Source: Embleya sp040605455
GTDB lineage: Bacteria; Actinomycetota; Actinomycetes; Streptomycetales; Streptomycetaceae
Length of the DNA stretch: 64,000 bases
Assembly (NCBI RefSeq): GCF_040605455.1
Contig: NZ_JBEXCV010000004.1
Span: forward strand, 1 to 64,000
Direction: 5' to 3'
Under the pieces are notes generated by a model. It searched no databases and was not told the DNA's origin. It saw only the letters and a program-made list of their open reading frames with translations. Below are positions 25,274 to 34,321 of this stretch, piece after piece. The translations under genes and the position numbers were made by a program. Position 1 is the stretch's first letter. Every line of letters begins with the position of its first letter.

Positions 25274-26008
25274 TCAAGCGGCGCTGTCCTCACGGACCGA
25301 CGCCGTCGCGCCCGCGAAATCACGCCGGGAACCCGCGGCCGCGTCCGCCGCAGGGTCCCCGAACGCCGAGGAACGGTTCTCCTCGGCCTTGCGGCGCCGA
25401 CGCCGCCGCACGTAGGTGACGATGCCGGCGACGATACCGATCGCGACGATCGCGACCCCTATCCAACCGGGGACGCTCGCCGCCGACGGGTACGCGCTGC
25501 CCGCGAGCCGCCCCAGCATGATCGAGCCGGGCACCCACACCAGGATCCCGACCGCGTTCCACGGCGCGAAGCGTCGATAGGGCATGCCCGCCGCACCGGC
25601 GAGTCGGGGCAGCAGGGTCCGGGCGAAGGCGACCCACCGACCCAGCATCACGGTCACGCCACCCGCGCCGCGCCCGCGGGTGAACATCTCCTCGGCCCGT
25701 TCCCAACGGTGCTCACCCACCCGGCGCCCCAGGCGCCCGGTCCTTATGCGTTCGCTGCGGTGTCTACCCGAGAGGTAGCCCAGTGTGTCCCCGACGATCG
25801 CGGCGGTGGTCGCGATGATCAACACGGGGACCAGTGCCAGGTGACCCGTGGAGGTGAGCAGTCCGCCCAGCAGGAGTACCGGTTCGGCGGGCGCGAACAC
25901 GCCCAGGAGCAGCCCGGTCTCGATGACGGCGACCAGAGCGATCACGACATAGGCGTACTGCGGTGGTAGATCTCCCAGCCGCTCCACCCACTCGTGCACG
26001 GCATCCAC
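25274..26008 (-). CDS. DedA/SNARE-associated family membrane protein
   Basis: This 244-residue membrane protein has the DedA order: AYVVIALVAVIETGLLLGVFAPAEP split across the first re-entrant segment, GDTLGYLSGRH, GRWVAFARTLLPRLAGAAGMPYRRF, then NAVGILVWVPG. Three to four hydrophobic helices and a basic C-terminal tail (VRRRRRRK) follow. DedA proteins are linked to lipid-carrier or phospholipid flipping and membrane stress. GTG 26008 is preferred since GGGGAGG lies 5 bp upstream; ATG 26038 is possible. Confidence 0.88.
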   Translation of the reverse strand: MDAVHEWVERLGDLPPQYAYVVIALVAVIETGLLLGVFAPAEPVLLLGGLLTSTGHLALVPVLIIATTAAIVGDTLGYLSGRHRSERIRTGRLGRRVGEHRWERAEEMFTRGRGAGGVTVMLGRWVAFARTLLPRLAGAAGMPYRRFAPWNAVGILVWVPGSIMLGRLAGSAYPSAASVPGWIGVAIVAIGIVAGIVTYVRRRRRRKAEENRSSAFGDPAADAAAGSRRDFAGATASVREDSAA

Positions 26009-26214
26009 GTGGAACCTCCCCGTTAGGCCGCTTGCCATGTGGCCTGACAAGCATCCGCCCTCAATCCTGTCAACGGATCCTGCGCGCGACCGAATTCCCG
26101 CCTACTCCCCTGGCCGTACAAAAGTGACGTCAGTCATCCGTCCCCGGCCGGCCGGCACGCCGTGCCCGGGACCGGACGGATGGCCTCCGAAGGCCGCCCT
26201 CTACGTTGGACGCC

Positions 26215-26685
26215 ATGAATGACATCGAAATCCGGCCGGCGGGTCGGGACGACATTGCCGCGATCGTAGGGCTTCTGGTGGACGACGTGCTCGGTTCGGG
26301 ACGGGACTCGAAGGAGGACCTGACCCCGTACCTGGCGGCCTTCGAGCGCCTGGCGGCCGATCCGAACCAGGAGCTGGTCGTGATGACCAGGCCGGATGCG
26401 GCGAGCGGCAGCCGGAAGGTGATCGGCACACTCCAACTGACCATCATCCCGGGCCTGTCCCAGCGCGGTACGACCCGCGCCCTGGTGGAGGCGGTACGCA
26501 TCGACAGCGCCGAGCGCGGCGGCGGCCTGGGCACGACCTTGATGCGCTGGACCATCGAACGTGCCCGCGAACGCGGCGCGAGTCTGGTCCAGCTCACGTC
26601 CAACGGCACCCGCGAGAACGCCCACCGCTTCTACCGCAACCTCGGCTTCACCGACTCCCATGTGGGCTTCAAACTCACCCTCTGA
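26215..26685 (+). CDS. GNAT-family N-acetyltransferase
   Basis: This 156-residue single GNAT domain contains IRPAGRDDIAAIVGLL at the start, then VRIDSAERGGGLGTTLMRWTIERARERGA. The acetyl-CoA loop reads ERGGGLGT in place of the usual Q/RxxGxG/A. C-terminal RENAHRFYRNLGFTDSHVGF is the classical motif B. The acceptor substrate is unknown. It faces a convergent PPOX gene. Confidence 0.88.
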   Translation: MNDIEIRPAGRDDIAAIVGLLVDDVLGSGRDSKEDLTPYLAAFERLAADPNQELVVMTRPDAASGSRKVIGTLQLTIIPGLSQRGTTRALVEAVRIDSAERGGGLGTTLMRWTIERARERGASLVQLTSNGTRENAHRFYRNLGFTDSHVGFKLTL

Positions 26686-26881
26686 GCGCAGGGGTGGCGG
26701 GCGCGGCGGACGCCGGGCGTGTCGGGCGCAAGAAGCGCTGAGCGCAGCAGGCGGCGGGCACCGTCGGCTTCGAGCCCACCCGCCGACCGCCTCCCCATCG
26801 CTCGACCGCGCACCCACCGCGGCGCCCCGGCCGGTTCGCGCAGCCGATGGCCCGGCGGGGGCCGGCGGGGGCCGCAGGGGT

Positions 26882-27286
26882 CTACGGCCCCTCGCCCAGC
26901 TCCACCCGGACGCCGATCGTCCCCGCCTTCCCGCGCCGCAGTCGGCTGCCGAGCAGGGTCATCCGCCCGACGAGTCCGAACTTGCCCCGGACCAGGCCCC
27001 GGTAGCGCTCCGTACCGGCGGCGTCCAACAACGACGCGTGGCCGGGCACCGCCTCTCCGTGCGCGTTGCCGCGCACATCGCATGCGGTGACCGTGACCTT
27101 TCCGCTGTTGCGGATCCGCTTCACCTTGCCGGAGTCCCGGGCGGTCCACACACCGAGCGCGTCACCGTCGCGAAACACCCACACCGGCGTGCCCACCGCG
27201 CGCCCGTCCCGGCGGAACGTGGTCAACAGGACGTACTTGCCGGCCGCGAGCCGGTCGAGGTCCGCGGGCACCCGAGGCGAAGTCAT
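26882..27286 (-). CDS. PPOX-class F420-dependent oxidoreductase
   Basis: This 134-residue split-barrel protein contains LAAGKYVLLTTFRRDGRAVGTPVWVFRDGDALGVWT split over two strands. KVKRIRNSGKVTVTACDVRG, a typical cofactor-contact region of F420-binding PPOX enzymes, follows, and the end is GTIGVRVEL. It probably transfers hydride from F420H2 to an unknown substrate or acts as an F420 reductase. It is divergent from a GNAT gene and shows no clear ribosome site before ATG 27286. Confidence 0.82.
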   Translation of the reverse strand: MTSPRVPADLDRLAAGKYVLLTTFRRDGRAVGTPVWVFRDGDALGVWTARDSGKVKRIRNSGKVTVTACDVRGNAHGEAVPGHASLLDAAGTERYRGLVRGKFGLVGRMTLLGSRLRRGKAGTIGVRVELGEGP

Positions 27287-27399
27287 GCGCGCGAGTCTAG
27301 AGCGCACACGCGGCGCGGACGCGGCGCGCGCGAAGCGGTCGCCAAGATCGTCCGCGGCCCGACCTGCCCGGCGTGCGGCCTCGGTGGGACGATGATCGG

Positions 27400-27930
27400 A
27401 TGTCGCGCACATCGGAGGAAACCCGCGTCCAGGTCCGCCCTGCGACCGAGGCCGACGGTACGAGTCTTGCCGAGATCGACCACCTCACCTGGTCCCCCGA
27501 CGTCACCCCGGCTCCTCACTGGGCAACGGACAAGGTCTTCTTCCGCAGCGCCGACCACGTGCGCGACACGCTCGTCGCCCACGAGGGCGATCTCGTCCTG
27601 GGCTATGTGCAGTTGGAGCGCTCGACGCTGTGCCCGGCCTCCGGACACGTGCAGATCGTCAACGGGCTCGCGGTGCACCCCGGCCACCAGGGCCGCCGGA
27701 TCGGCCGGGCGCTGCTCGTGGCGGCCGAGGCCGAGGCACGCGGGCGCGGGGCCCGCCGGATCACCCTGCGGGTCCTCGGCGGCAACACTGCCGCCCGGGC
27801 CCTGTACCTGGCCGCCGGCTACCGGATCGAGGGCGTCCTGGAGGGCGAGTTCCTACTCGGCGGACGCTACGTCGACGACGTGCTGATGGCCCTGGACCTC
27901 ACGGGCGAGGCTTCGCGCCCGCGTACTTGA
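27400..27930 (+). CDS. GNAT-family N-acetyltransferase
   Basis: This 176-residue GNAT domain contains VRPATEADGTSLAEIDHLTWS, IVNGLAVHPGHQGRRIGRALLVAAEAEA (acetyl-CoA loop HQGRRIGRA) and GGNTAARALYLAAGYRIEGVLEGEF. The GY-x-x-E-G ending is that of RimI/phosphinothricin-like acetyltransferases. The last 32 bp overlap the 3' end of the convergent NAD(P)-binding gene. The start is ATG 27400. Confidence 0.88.
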   Translation: MSRTSEETRVQVRPATEADGTSLAEIDHLTWSPDVTPAPHWATDKVFFRSADHVRDTLVAHEGDLVLGYVQLERSTLCPASGHVQIVNGLAVHPGHQGRRIGRALLVAAEAEARGRGARRITLRVLGGNTAARALYLAAGYRIEGVLEGEFLLGGRYVDDVLMALDLTGEASRPRT

Positions 27931-28570
27931 CCGCCTCGGCGACGGGCACATCGCCGCCGACCACCTCCAGGGTCTTGCCGATCGTGCCGGGCTCGGTGAC
28001 CAACTCGGCCAGGATCGCCGCCACGTCGTCCCGGCGGATCGCACCACGCCCCTCGCTCTCGGACAGTGCGATCAGCCCCGTGCCGGGATCGTCGGTGAGC
28101 CGCCCCGGGCGCAGGATGGTCAGGTCGAGCGCACCGCGCGAACGCAGGTCCTCGTCGGCCTCGCCCTTGGCCTTGAGGTAGAGCGCGAAGTCCGGGTCGG
28201 TGTCGGCGGGCGGCCGGGTCGAGGCGCCCATCGAGGACACGATCACGTAGCGCCGCACGCCCGCGTCCTCGGCCGCGTCGGCCAGCAGTACCGCGCCGCC
28301 GAAGTCGACCGTCATCGTCCGCTCGCGGGTACTGTCCGGCCCCGCGCCCGCCGCGAACACCACCGCGTCGGCGCCGACCAGGTGCTCGACCACCTCTTCG
28401 ACCGACGCCCGCTCCAGGTCGCACAGAACCGGCTCGGCGCCGGCCGCGACCAGCTCGTTCGCATGGTCGGGGTTGCGAATGAACCCGACCACCGTGTGTC
28501 CGCGATCGGCGAGCAACCGCTCCAGCCGAAGTGCGATCTTTCCGTGTCCACCCGCAATGACAATACGCAT
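27899..28570 (-). CDS. NAD(P)-binding oxidoreductase (atypical SDR)
   Basis: This 223-residue Rossmann protein has the dinucleotide loop GGHGKIALRLERLL near residue 7 and CDLERASVEEVVEHLVGADAVVFAAGAG. YVIVSSMGAS follows, then YLKAKGEADEDLR in place of the classical YxxxK. This is the NmrA/SDR_a5 type seen in YwnB-like proteins, which often act as redox sensors or nucleotide-binding regulators. The start is ATG 28570. Its 3' end overlaps the convergent GNAT gene by 32 bp. Confidence 0.88.
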   Translation of the reverse strand: MRIVIAGGHGKIALRLERLLADRGHTVVGFIRNPDHANELVAAGAEPVLCDLERASVEEVVEHLVGADAVVFAAGAGPDSTRERTMTVDFGGAVLLADAAEDAGVRRYVIVSSMGASTRPPADTDPDFALYLKAKGEADEDLRSRGALDLTILRPGRLTDDPGTGLIALSESEGRGAIRRDDVAAILAELVTEPGTIGKTLEVVGGDVPVAEAVKYAGAKPRP

Positions 28571-28759
28571 ACATCCGACCGTAAGGTCATGAACCGGGAC
28601 ATCGGCCGGCGTGGCTCCGCGACACGATCAGTTTCCACTGTTCGGCTGCCGTCCGTGGGCACCGCCGTCGGGCGCCGCCGTCGGCTCCGGCCATCGCCGG
28701 CCGCCTCCGGCCACCCGCACGCCGGGGCGTCCCGGCGATCACCCCTACGGCCCCGCGCC

Positions 28760-29020
28760 ATGACGATCACCTCGGGGCCGACCATCACCACGGACCTCGC
28801 CCACACCCGCGACCTGCTCTTCTCGTACTACAACGCGACCGCCGGCGAGACCGGCCATCCGGGCCGGCAACGCCCCGATCAACTACCGCCCTGGCTCCGC
28901 GTCGACCACGACGACCCGACCGAGTACTACGCCCATCCCGGCGCCTTCTTCACCGCGCTTTTGGACGGCCGGCACCTGCGCAACACCGAGCACGGCAGCC
29001 ACAGCAGCCACACCGACTGA
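28760..29020 (+). CDS. small hypothetical protein
   Basis: This 86-residue protein contains DLAHTRDLLFSYYNATAG, a polar middle (PDQLPPWLRVDHDDPTEYY) and HPGAFFTALLDGRHLRN, ending in a His/Ser tail. No family is recognised. GC at third codon positions is about 90 percent, which supports a gene. It precedes the double-HTH protein by 215 bp on the same strand and may belong to the DNA-translocase module. Confidence 0.5.
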   Translation: MTITSGPTITTDLAHTRDLLFSYYNATAGETGHPGRQRPDQLPPWLRVDHDDPTEYYAHPGAFFTALLDGRHLRNTEHGSHSSHTD

Positions 29021-29235
29021 TCGAACCGCCGCGCAGGCGCGACCGAAGCATTCGGGTCAATCGCGGCACACCGATGCGCTGCACCGACCAACCCACCCAC
29101 CGTCCCCCATTTGCCGTAACCTGCCCCATCGCTTCCCCGCACGATCGGGCGGATTTCGCCCTTTGCCCTCCCTCGCGCCCCGCAGCCGTTCTATCGTCAC
29201 CCCGTTCGGTGTCACCCGTACGGAAGGGGCCGGTC

Positions 29236-30558
29236 GTGACCCGAGGAGGCATCGGTGCGGCGCGCGTCGGCAAGGCGCTGGGGCTCGTCCCCCGTCAGGT
29301 CCGCCTCGCCGCACGAACAGGACTGCTCGCACAACACCAGGACGGAACCTTCGACGCCGACGCGGTCGCCCGCGCCGCCGCCGACCCCGGCCCCTTCCTC
29401 ACCGCGCTGAGTCGCGAAGAACCGCTCACCGCCACCGAGGCCGCGCACCGGCTGGGCATCACCCGAGAGCGCTTCCGGCGGGTCGCCCAGGCCGCCGGGC
29501 TGCCGGTCGTGGATCGGGTGTGGGTGTTCCGGTACGGCCGGGATCTGGAGGTGCGCTACTACCGCACCGCCGACGTGGACACGCTGCATCCGCACATCAC
29601 CGCGGATCGCGAACTGCGCGAGGCCGCCCGCCGAGTGGCCCGGTCCCTGGCCGCGACCAAGGCCGCCGCCACCCGCGCGCACAACCGCGAACGTGCGCAC
29701 AACGCGCGCCGCTACCTCGCGACGCTGGCCCCCGACCGGCAGACCGACCCGGCCGACGTGATCGCCTTCGCGTGCGCCCTGGCCCGCCTGCACGGTACCG
29801 CGCCCGCGCGGCTGCGCCGGTTCATGGGCGACCCGCGTGTTCGCGACATCGCCGAGATCGGCGACCAGTGTCGCTACAAGCCGACCGAGATCACCGACCT
29901 GCTCGCCGCCGCAACGCCGCGCGCGGTCGCCGCACTACGATCCCTCGCCCGACCGCACCGGGTATGGGCGACGCTGGGCGTGCCCGCCGAGGACATCGCC
30001 CACCGCGTCCCGTCGATCGACCACCACATCAGCACCGATCTGCTGCACCAACTGGCCACCGACCCGCCGCGCTGGCTGCTGGAGCTGCACGCCGACCGCG
30101 AACTCGAACACGCCACCGCCGCGGTCACCCGCTGGCTCGACCGCGAGTGGCACGCCCAGCAGCGCCGCGCCGAGGCGGTGTGCCGCGCCGCCGAGGCGGT
30201 CATCGACCACCTCACCGACGACGCCGTGGCCGAACTCTTCGGGCTGCCGGAGGAATTGGTCCTGGACCTGCGCCCACGCAGCAACAAGTGGACCACCGCC
30301 TACGTCGAGGAACTCCTGCACACGCGCCCACTGTGGCTGCGCAGCCAGGCTCTCGCCCGCACCGAGATCGCCCGCCGGGCCACCGCCCGCGCGCGCCGCG
30401 AGACCGCCCGCACCCAACGCCGCCTCAGCTGGCGCCGCACCTGGGCCAGAGCCCTGTCCATCCCCTTGGAAGCCGTCCCCGACACGGTCGAACGCCCCAC
30501 CCCCGCCGCCCTCGAAACAGCCCGAACCCACCCCCCACGCTGGGCCCGCCCCCACTGA
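29236..30558 (+). CDS. DNA-binding protein with two N-terminal HTH modules
   Basis: The 440-residue protein opens with two helix-turn-helix-like segments: ARVGKALGLVPRQVRLAARTG (near 10-30) and TATEAAHRLGITRERFRRVAQ (near 65-85). Each is followed by a short beta or wing part, as in MerR/excisionase folds. The remainder is helical, very rich in Arg and Ala, and ends in RRATARARRETARTQRRLSW and a Pro-rich tail. There is no catalytic motif. GTG 29236 follows GAAGGGG. I do not recognise the family; position and charge suggest a DNA-binding partner or regulator of the translocase module downstream. Confidence 0.65.
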   Translation: MTRGGIGAARVGKALGLVPRQVRLAARTGLLAQHQDGTFDADAVARAAADPGPFLTALSREEPLTATEAAHRLGITRERFRRVAQAAGLPVVDRVWVFRYGRDLEVRYYRTADVDTLHPHITADRELREAARRVARSLAATKAAATRAHNRERAHNARRYLATLAPDRQTDPADVIAFACALARLHGTAPARLRRFMGDPRVRDIAEIGDQCRYKPTEITDLLAAATPRAVAALRSLARPHRVWATLGVPAEDIAHRVPSIDHHISTDLLHQLATDPPRWLLELHADRELEHATAAVTRWLDREWHAQQRRAEAVCRAAEAVIDHLTDDAVAELFGLPEELVLDLRPRSNKWTTAYVEELLHTRPLWLRSQALARTEIARRATARARRETARTQRRLSWRRTWARALSIPLEAVPDTVERPTPAALETARTHPPRWARPH

Positions 30559-31090
30559 CCGAGGCACATCCGCCCGGCGGCGGGCGACCCCAAGCCGAGC
30601 GCGTGGCGTGGGTGACACGTCACCACGTTGCGCGAGCAACCCGGCACGGGGGGCGGCCGGTTGCACGTCCCGTCCGTGCGCTCCGCGACGGGATGCCCGT
30701 CCGCTACGCGGCCGCACCAACCGAATCGGCCCACACCTCGGTGCGGGAAGCGCGCCCGAGGACACCCACACCGGCGACTCGGGACCCACACCGCTCCCGA
30801 TCATCACGAGGCCTGTTATCGATGCCGACAGCTCGCACACAGGGGCGGCGTACGCGAATTGGCGTGCGTCTGCGCGGAATTCGGGGTGCCACCAGGCGCC
30901 CCACCGCCACGCTCCCGCCTCGCGGACCCACGCGGCGACGGCCGCCTGCCCCGGTCGACAGCCGACCCCGGGGCCGGCGGTGTCGGTCCTGCCCGGCATC
31001 CTGTCCGTGACCGTCGTTGCTGCGACCGGTCGGGTCCGCCGCAGGGTGGTGGGCACGCGGCTCGGGCTCCCACTCGGAGACCGGGCCGCG
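30559..31090. other. 532-bp spacer without a clear gene
   Basis: No reading frame here has convincing codon usage. A minus-strand stretch between about 30760 and 30990 encodes readable peptide such as AWRWGAWWHPEFRADARQF and could be the relic of a small gene, but it has no clear start. No strong hairpin or promoter was seen. Confidence 0.4.
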
Positions 31091-31549
31091 TTACGCCTCG
31101 GGCATCAATTCGGCGGCCACGACGGCGCCCAACTCGGTGCAGGCCGCCAAGGTGTCGCGGGTGGGCGGACCGGCGATCTCCACGGGTGGGCGAACTCGAC
31201 GCCATTGCAAGCCGGTCGCCACCGATTCGACGGAGCGAACCGCGCCGGTGGTGTCGCTGCCGCCGTGTACGTAGAGGCCGTAGGGGCGCCGGACCGTCTC
31301 GTGTAGGCACAGGTAGTAGGCCGAGTCGAAGAAGTGCTTCAGGCCCCCGGACATGTAGCCGAGGTTCGCGGGCGTGCCCAGCAGGTAGCCGTCCGCCTCC
31401 AAGACCTCGACCGGCGAGCAGGTGAGTGCCGCCCGGACCCGGACCTCGACGCCCTCGATCTCCGGATCGCGGGCACCCGCGAGGGTCGCCTCCAGCATCT
31501 CGGCGAGTGTGGGCGAGGGCGTGTGGTGCACGACGAGCAGGATGGCCAT
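31091..31549 (-). CDS. flavodoxin-like / NADPH-dependent FMN reductase family protein
   Basis: This 152-residue protein has the flavodoxin-fold start ILLVVHHTPSPTLAEMLEAT (FMN phosphate loop near 7-15). YLLGTPANLGYMSGGLKHFFD, the typical FMN isoalloxazine loop of the flavodoxin_2/FMN-reductase group, follows with YGLYVHGGSDTTGAVRSVE. It probably binds FMN and reduces quinones or serves as an electron carrier. ATG 31549 is the start. It reads away from the membrane-protein genes at 31874. Confidence 0.82.
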   Translation of the reverse strand: MAILLVVHHTPSPTLAEMLEATLAGARDPEIEGVEVRVRAALTCSPVEVLEADGYLLGTPANLGYMSGGLKHFFDSAYYLCLHETVRRPYGLYVHGGSDTTGAVRSVESVATGLQWRRVRPPVEIAGPPTRDTLAACTELGAVVAAELMPEA

Positions 31550-31873
31550 GGCTTCACGCTGCCAGAACCGGGCCGGTGTCGAAACGGCCCGATCCGCAGT
31601 CGCCACTCCAATGGGTGAGTTTGCCGGGAACTCGACATCGAGTGCGCCACCCCGCGGCGGAGTCCGCGACCACGAGCCGGTCCGCCGCAACCGACGCCTC
31701 CCGCCCGCGCATATGGGCGCATCGGGTCACCCATGCGAGTGGACCGTCACGGAGGAGATGGCGATTCCACCCGTTTGCTGCTTTGACACACGCGCACCAT
31801 TTGTGACGATAAGAGCACTTTAGGTAATACGTCGATAGGCCAACCGGCCGGCACCTCGGGGAGAACCACCCAC
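31550..31873. other. 324-bp divergent spacer with promoter signals
   Basis: The spacer becomes AT-richer from 31780. TTGACA at 31785 and GATAAG at 31810 are 19 bp apart, and TTGTGA (31803) with TAATAC (31827) is an alternative pair. Either could drive the membrane-protein and translocase genes. GGGGAG lies before ATG 31874. Confidence 0.5.
31803..31832 (+). promoter_or_regulatory. candidate promoter of the DNA-translocase module
   Basis: TTGTGA (31803-31808) and TAATAC (31827-31832) are 18 bp apart, about 40 bp before ATG 31874. An overlapping TTGACA at 31785 is a second option. Confidence 0.4.
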
Positions 31874-32254
31874 ATGCGACTCACCCACATGCGACTACTG
31901 CCCTACCCCCGCTCCAAGTCCCCCACCGACCCCGATCCCGACCCCCGCACCGACCCGACCGACGCCGCCTCAGGCGCCGCCGCCGACCCGATCCCCATCT
32001 CCGACCATCCGCCCGCGCCCGCGCTGCCCTCCCTCGTCTCGGTGGTCCGCCGCACCCTGGCCCCCGCCACCCGCGTCGACACCGTCCGGTTCCGCACCTT
32101 TCACACCGCCTACGCGCTCGCCACGCTCCCGCTGGTGATCGCTCTCCACGCCGCCCTCTGGGCGTTGTCCACCCCCGGGCGCCTCGGCGCCACCCTCCTG
32201 GTCCTGTACGGCCTCGGCCGCATCGGGATCCTCACCGCGCACAACACACACTGA
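31874..32254 (+). CDS. small two-helix membrane protein (Spd-like position)
   Basis: This 126-residue protein has a disordered acidic N-terminus rich in Pro, Asp and Thr (about 1-50), then RTFHTAYALATLPLVIALHA and a second helix LGATLLVLYGLGRIGIL. No family is recognised with certainty. Small membrane proteins like this sit beside FtsK-like transfer genes in actinomycete plasmids, where they are called spread (Spd) proteins. It ends 23 bp before the next small membrane protein. An in-frame ATG at 31889 is an alternative start. Confidence 0.65.
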   Translation: MRLTHMRLLPYPRSKSPTDPDPDPRTDPTDAASGAAADPIPISDHPPAPALPSLVSVVRRTLAPATRVDTVRFRTFHTAYALATLPLVIALHAALWALSTPGRLGATLLVLYGLGRIGILTAHNTH

Positions 32255-32277
32255 GTGCGCCGCCCGAAGGAGTACCC

Positions 32278-32472
32278 ATGGTTCTGTCCATCTCCGGCGT
32301 CCTGCTGCTCGGCGTCATCGCCTACGTCCTCTTCCGCAAGGACGGGCTGCGACTCCCGCATGCCCTCGTCTGTTCCCTCTTCGGGTTCTACCTGGCCGGC
32401 AGCTCGATCGCCCCGCACATCACCGCGAGCGGCAACAGCATCGCCAATCTGCTCAGCGGTCTCAGCTTCTGA
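32278..32472 (+). CDS. 64-residue membrane protein (Spd-like)
   Basis: The protein begins with a helix (MVLSISGVLLLGVIAYVLF), has a short basic loop RKDGLRLPH, then a second hydrophobic segment ALVCSLFGFYLAGSSI and a Ser/Asn-rich tail ending LLSGLSF. GAAGGAG lies 5-6 bp before ATG 32278. The shape matches very small Spd/phage-like membrane proteins encoded next to TraB/FtsK-type translocases in actinomycete mobile elements. It lies 193 bp before the translocase gene. Confidence 0.7.
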   Translation: MVLSISGVLLLGVIAYVLFRKDGLRLPHALVCSLFGFYLAGSSIAPHITASGNSIANLLSGLSF

Positions 32473-32665
32473 CCGGCCACCCCGTTTCCCACCACCGCCA
32501 GGGCGTGTCCTCGATCCCCCGCCGGAAGGGCCGCGACACCACGACACCGAGACACGGTGCCGAGGGTCGCGGACCCGGCGGGCGTTCGAAGACACGCCCT
32601 GGCCCCGGTTCACCCCCCGAACCAGGTCCTCCCGCCTACCCGCACCAACCCCTCACGGAGACCGC

Positions 32666-34243
32666 ATGTCCCCCGGCCCCAAATCCCTCGCCGCCATCGC
32701 CCGGCGCACCAAGGACGGCATCGGCAACACCCGCACCCGCGCCCACCACATCACCCACCACACCCGGGACACCTTCTCGCCCGTGTTCACCCTCGGCCGG
32801 GGTCTGAACCGGCAATTCGCGTGGACGCGCAACTGGTGGAAGAGCGCCTCGGCGGACAAGCGCAAGGCCGGTGCCGCCGGGGCCGCCGCGGTCCTGCTCG
32901 CCCTCTATTTCCTGCCGTATGCCCCGATGATCGCGCTGCTCCTGGTCCTGGCCGGCGCCGCCTGGCTCGGCCACGCGGAGAAGCAACCGGCTGCCGAGCC
33001 CGATCGCACCGACGTCAAACTCCAGGCCGTCTACAACGGCCTGGTGCCGCACTTCGCCGACGACCACGACCCCGCCCGACTGTTCCACCCCGGCGGCCCG
33101 TACCAAAACGCCTTCCGACACTGGGAACTCGACGGCGACCGGATCGTCCGCCTCGAATTGACCTACAGCCCCTACTTCACCGACGACGACCCCACCGCCC
33201 GGGCCCGGATCGAACGGGTGCTCCAGGCCAAGATCGGCCGCGGTCGTGAATACCTCTACGAGTGGGACACCGAGAACAACCACCTCACCCTCGCCGCCCT
33301 GCCCCCGCTGCCCACGGCCGTGCCCGCCCAACAGTTCGTCACCGCGCCGCGCGAGATCCTGCTCGGCATCACCGACGCCGGCAGCACCAACCGGCGCATC
33401 CCCGTGCACGTGGAAGACACCATCCGGCAACTCCCGCCCGTCATCTGGCGCACCGGCAATCGCAGCACCGACCCGCACCTGCTCGCCGTCGCCGCCCCCG
33501 GCGCGGGCAAGTCCAACCTGCTGCGCACCATCGCCCTCCAGGCCGCCCGCGACGGCGACATCGTGGTCATCGACGGCAGCGGCTCCGGCGACTACGCGTG
33601 CCTGGCCGGCCGGCACAGCATCCTGCAGATCGAGACCGGCTACCACGGTGCGCTGGAGACCCTGACCTGGCTGCGACACGAGACCGAACGCCGGATCGCC
33701 GCCGTCACCTACGCCAAGCAACACGGCACCCCGGTCCCGGACAACGCCCGTCGCCCGCTGTGGGTGATCCTCGACGAGATCACCGAACTCTCCGACCTCG
33801 CCGCCGGCCAGGGCACCACCGATCCCCAGGAACTGCTCGACCTCCCGCTGCGCCTGGGCCGCGCGGCGCACATCGGCGTGATCACCAGCGCCCGGCCCAC
33901 CCACCTTGGGCGGCTGCGCCCCGCGCTGATCGCCGACACGCACACCCGGGTCGTACTGGGCCCGCTCGACCCGGAGACCACGCTCACCGTGCTGGGCACC
34001 GGCACCGGCATCTCCGGCGGCGAGGACATGCCCCCCGGTCGCGGCTACATCCGGATCGGCAACGGTCCCGTGGTGCGCATCCAGATCCCGCACACCCCCG
34101 ACCCGCTGGAGGAGGACACCCCGGAGGCCGACCGCAGGCGCCTGCTCGCGCTTCTCCCCCGACACACCGACGCCCTCCCTGTCGACGTGCCCTCCATCTC
34201 GCTCGCCAAGGCGCCCGAACGCGAGCCCGAGCCCACCGGCTGA
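32666..34243 (+). CDS. FtsK/SpoIIIE-type membrane-anchored DNA translocase
   Basis: The 525-residue protein has a basic N-terminus of about 65 residues, then a short membrane anchor (VLLALYFLPYAPMIALLLVL near 74-94). The FtsK/SpoIIIE motor follows, with Walker A APGAGKSNLLRT near 277 and Walker B LWVILDEITEL near 366. The later segments GVITSARPTHLGRLRP and DTHTRVVLGPLDPET fit FtsK-family motors. It is much shorter than cell-division FtsK and lacks the gamma DNA-reading domain. It thus resembles Tra proteins that move double-stranded DNA between mycelial compartments. GGAG precedes ATG 32666, and a strong terminator follows the gene. A chromosomal, non-conjugative role is equally possible. 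Confidence 0.85.
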   Translation: MSPGPKSLAAIARRTKDGIGNTRTRAHHITHHTRDTFSPVFTLGRGLNRQFAWTRNWWKSASADKRKAGAAGAAAVLLALYFLPYAPMIALLLVLAGAAWLGHAEKQPAAEPDRTDVKLQAVYNGLVPHFADDHDPARLFHPGGPYQNAFRHWELDGDRIVRLELTYSPYFTDDDPTARARIERVLQAKIGRGREYLYEWDTENNHLTLAALPPLPTAVPAQQFVTAPREILLGITDAGSTNRRIPVHVEDTIRQLPPVIWRTGNRSTDPHLLAVAAPGAGKSNLLRTIALQAARDGDIVVIDGSGSGDYACLAGRHSILQIETGYHGALETLTWLRHETERRIAAVTYAKQHGTPVPDNARRPLWVILDEITELSDLAAGQGTTDPQELLDLPLRLGRAAHIGVITSARPTHLGRLRPALIADTHTRVVLGPLDPETTLTVLGTGTGISGGEDMPPGRGYIRIGNGPVVRIQIPHTPDPLEEDTPEADRRRLLALLPRHTDALPVDVPSISLAKAPEREPEPTG

Positions 34244-34321
34244 AGCCCGGCGCGCCACCGCGCGCTCCCTCTCCCGAAGGTTCCGTGACGGCCCCGCGCC
34301 GAATCCGCGAAGGCCATCCGA

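Noticed and set aside
26686..26881. Short G-rich repeats (ggccggcggggg) between convergent genes
   Set aside because: Ordinary low-complexity GC-rich spacer without a stable hairpin or conserved pattern.
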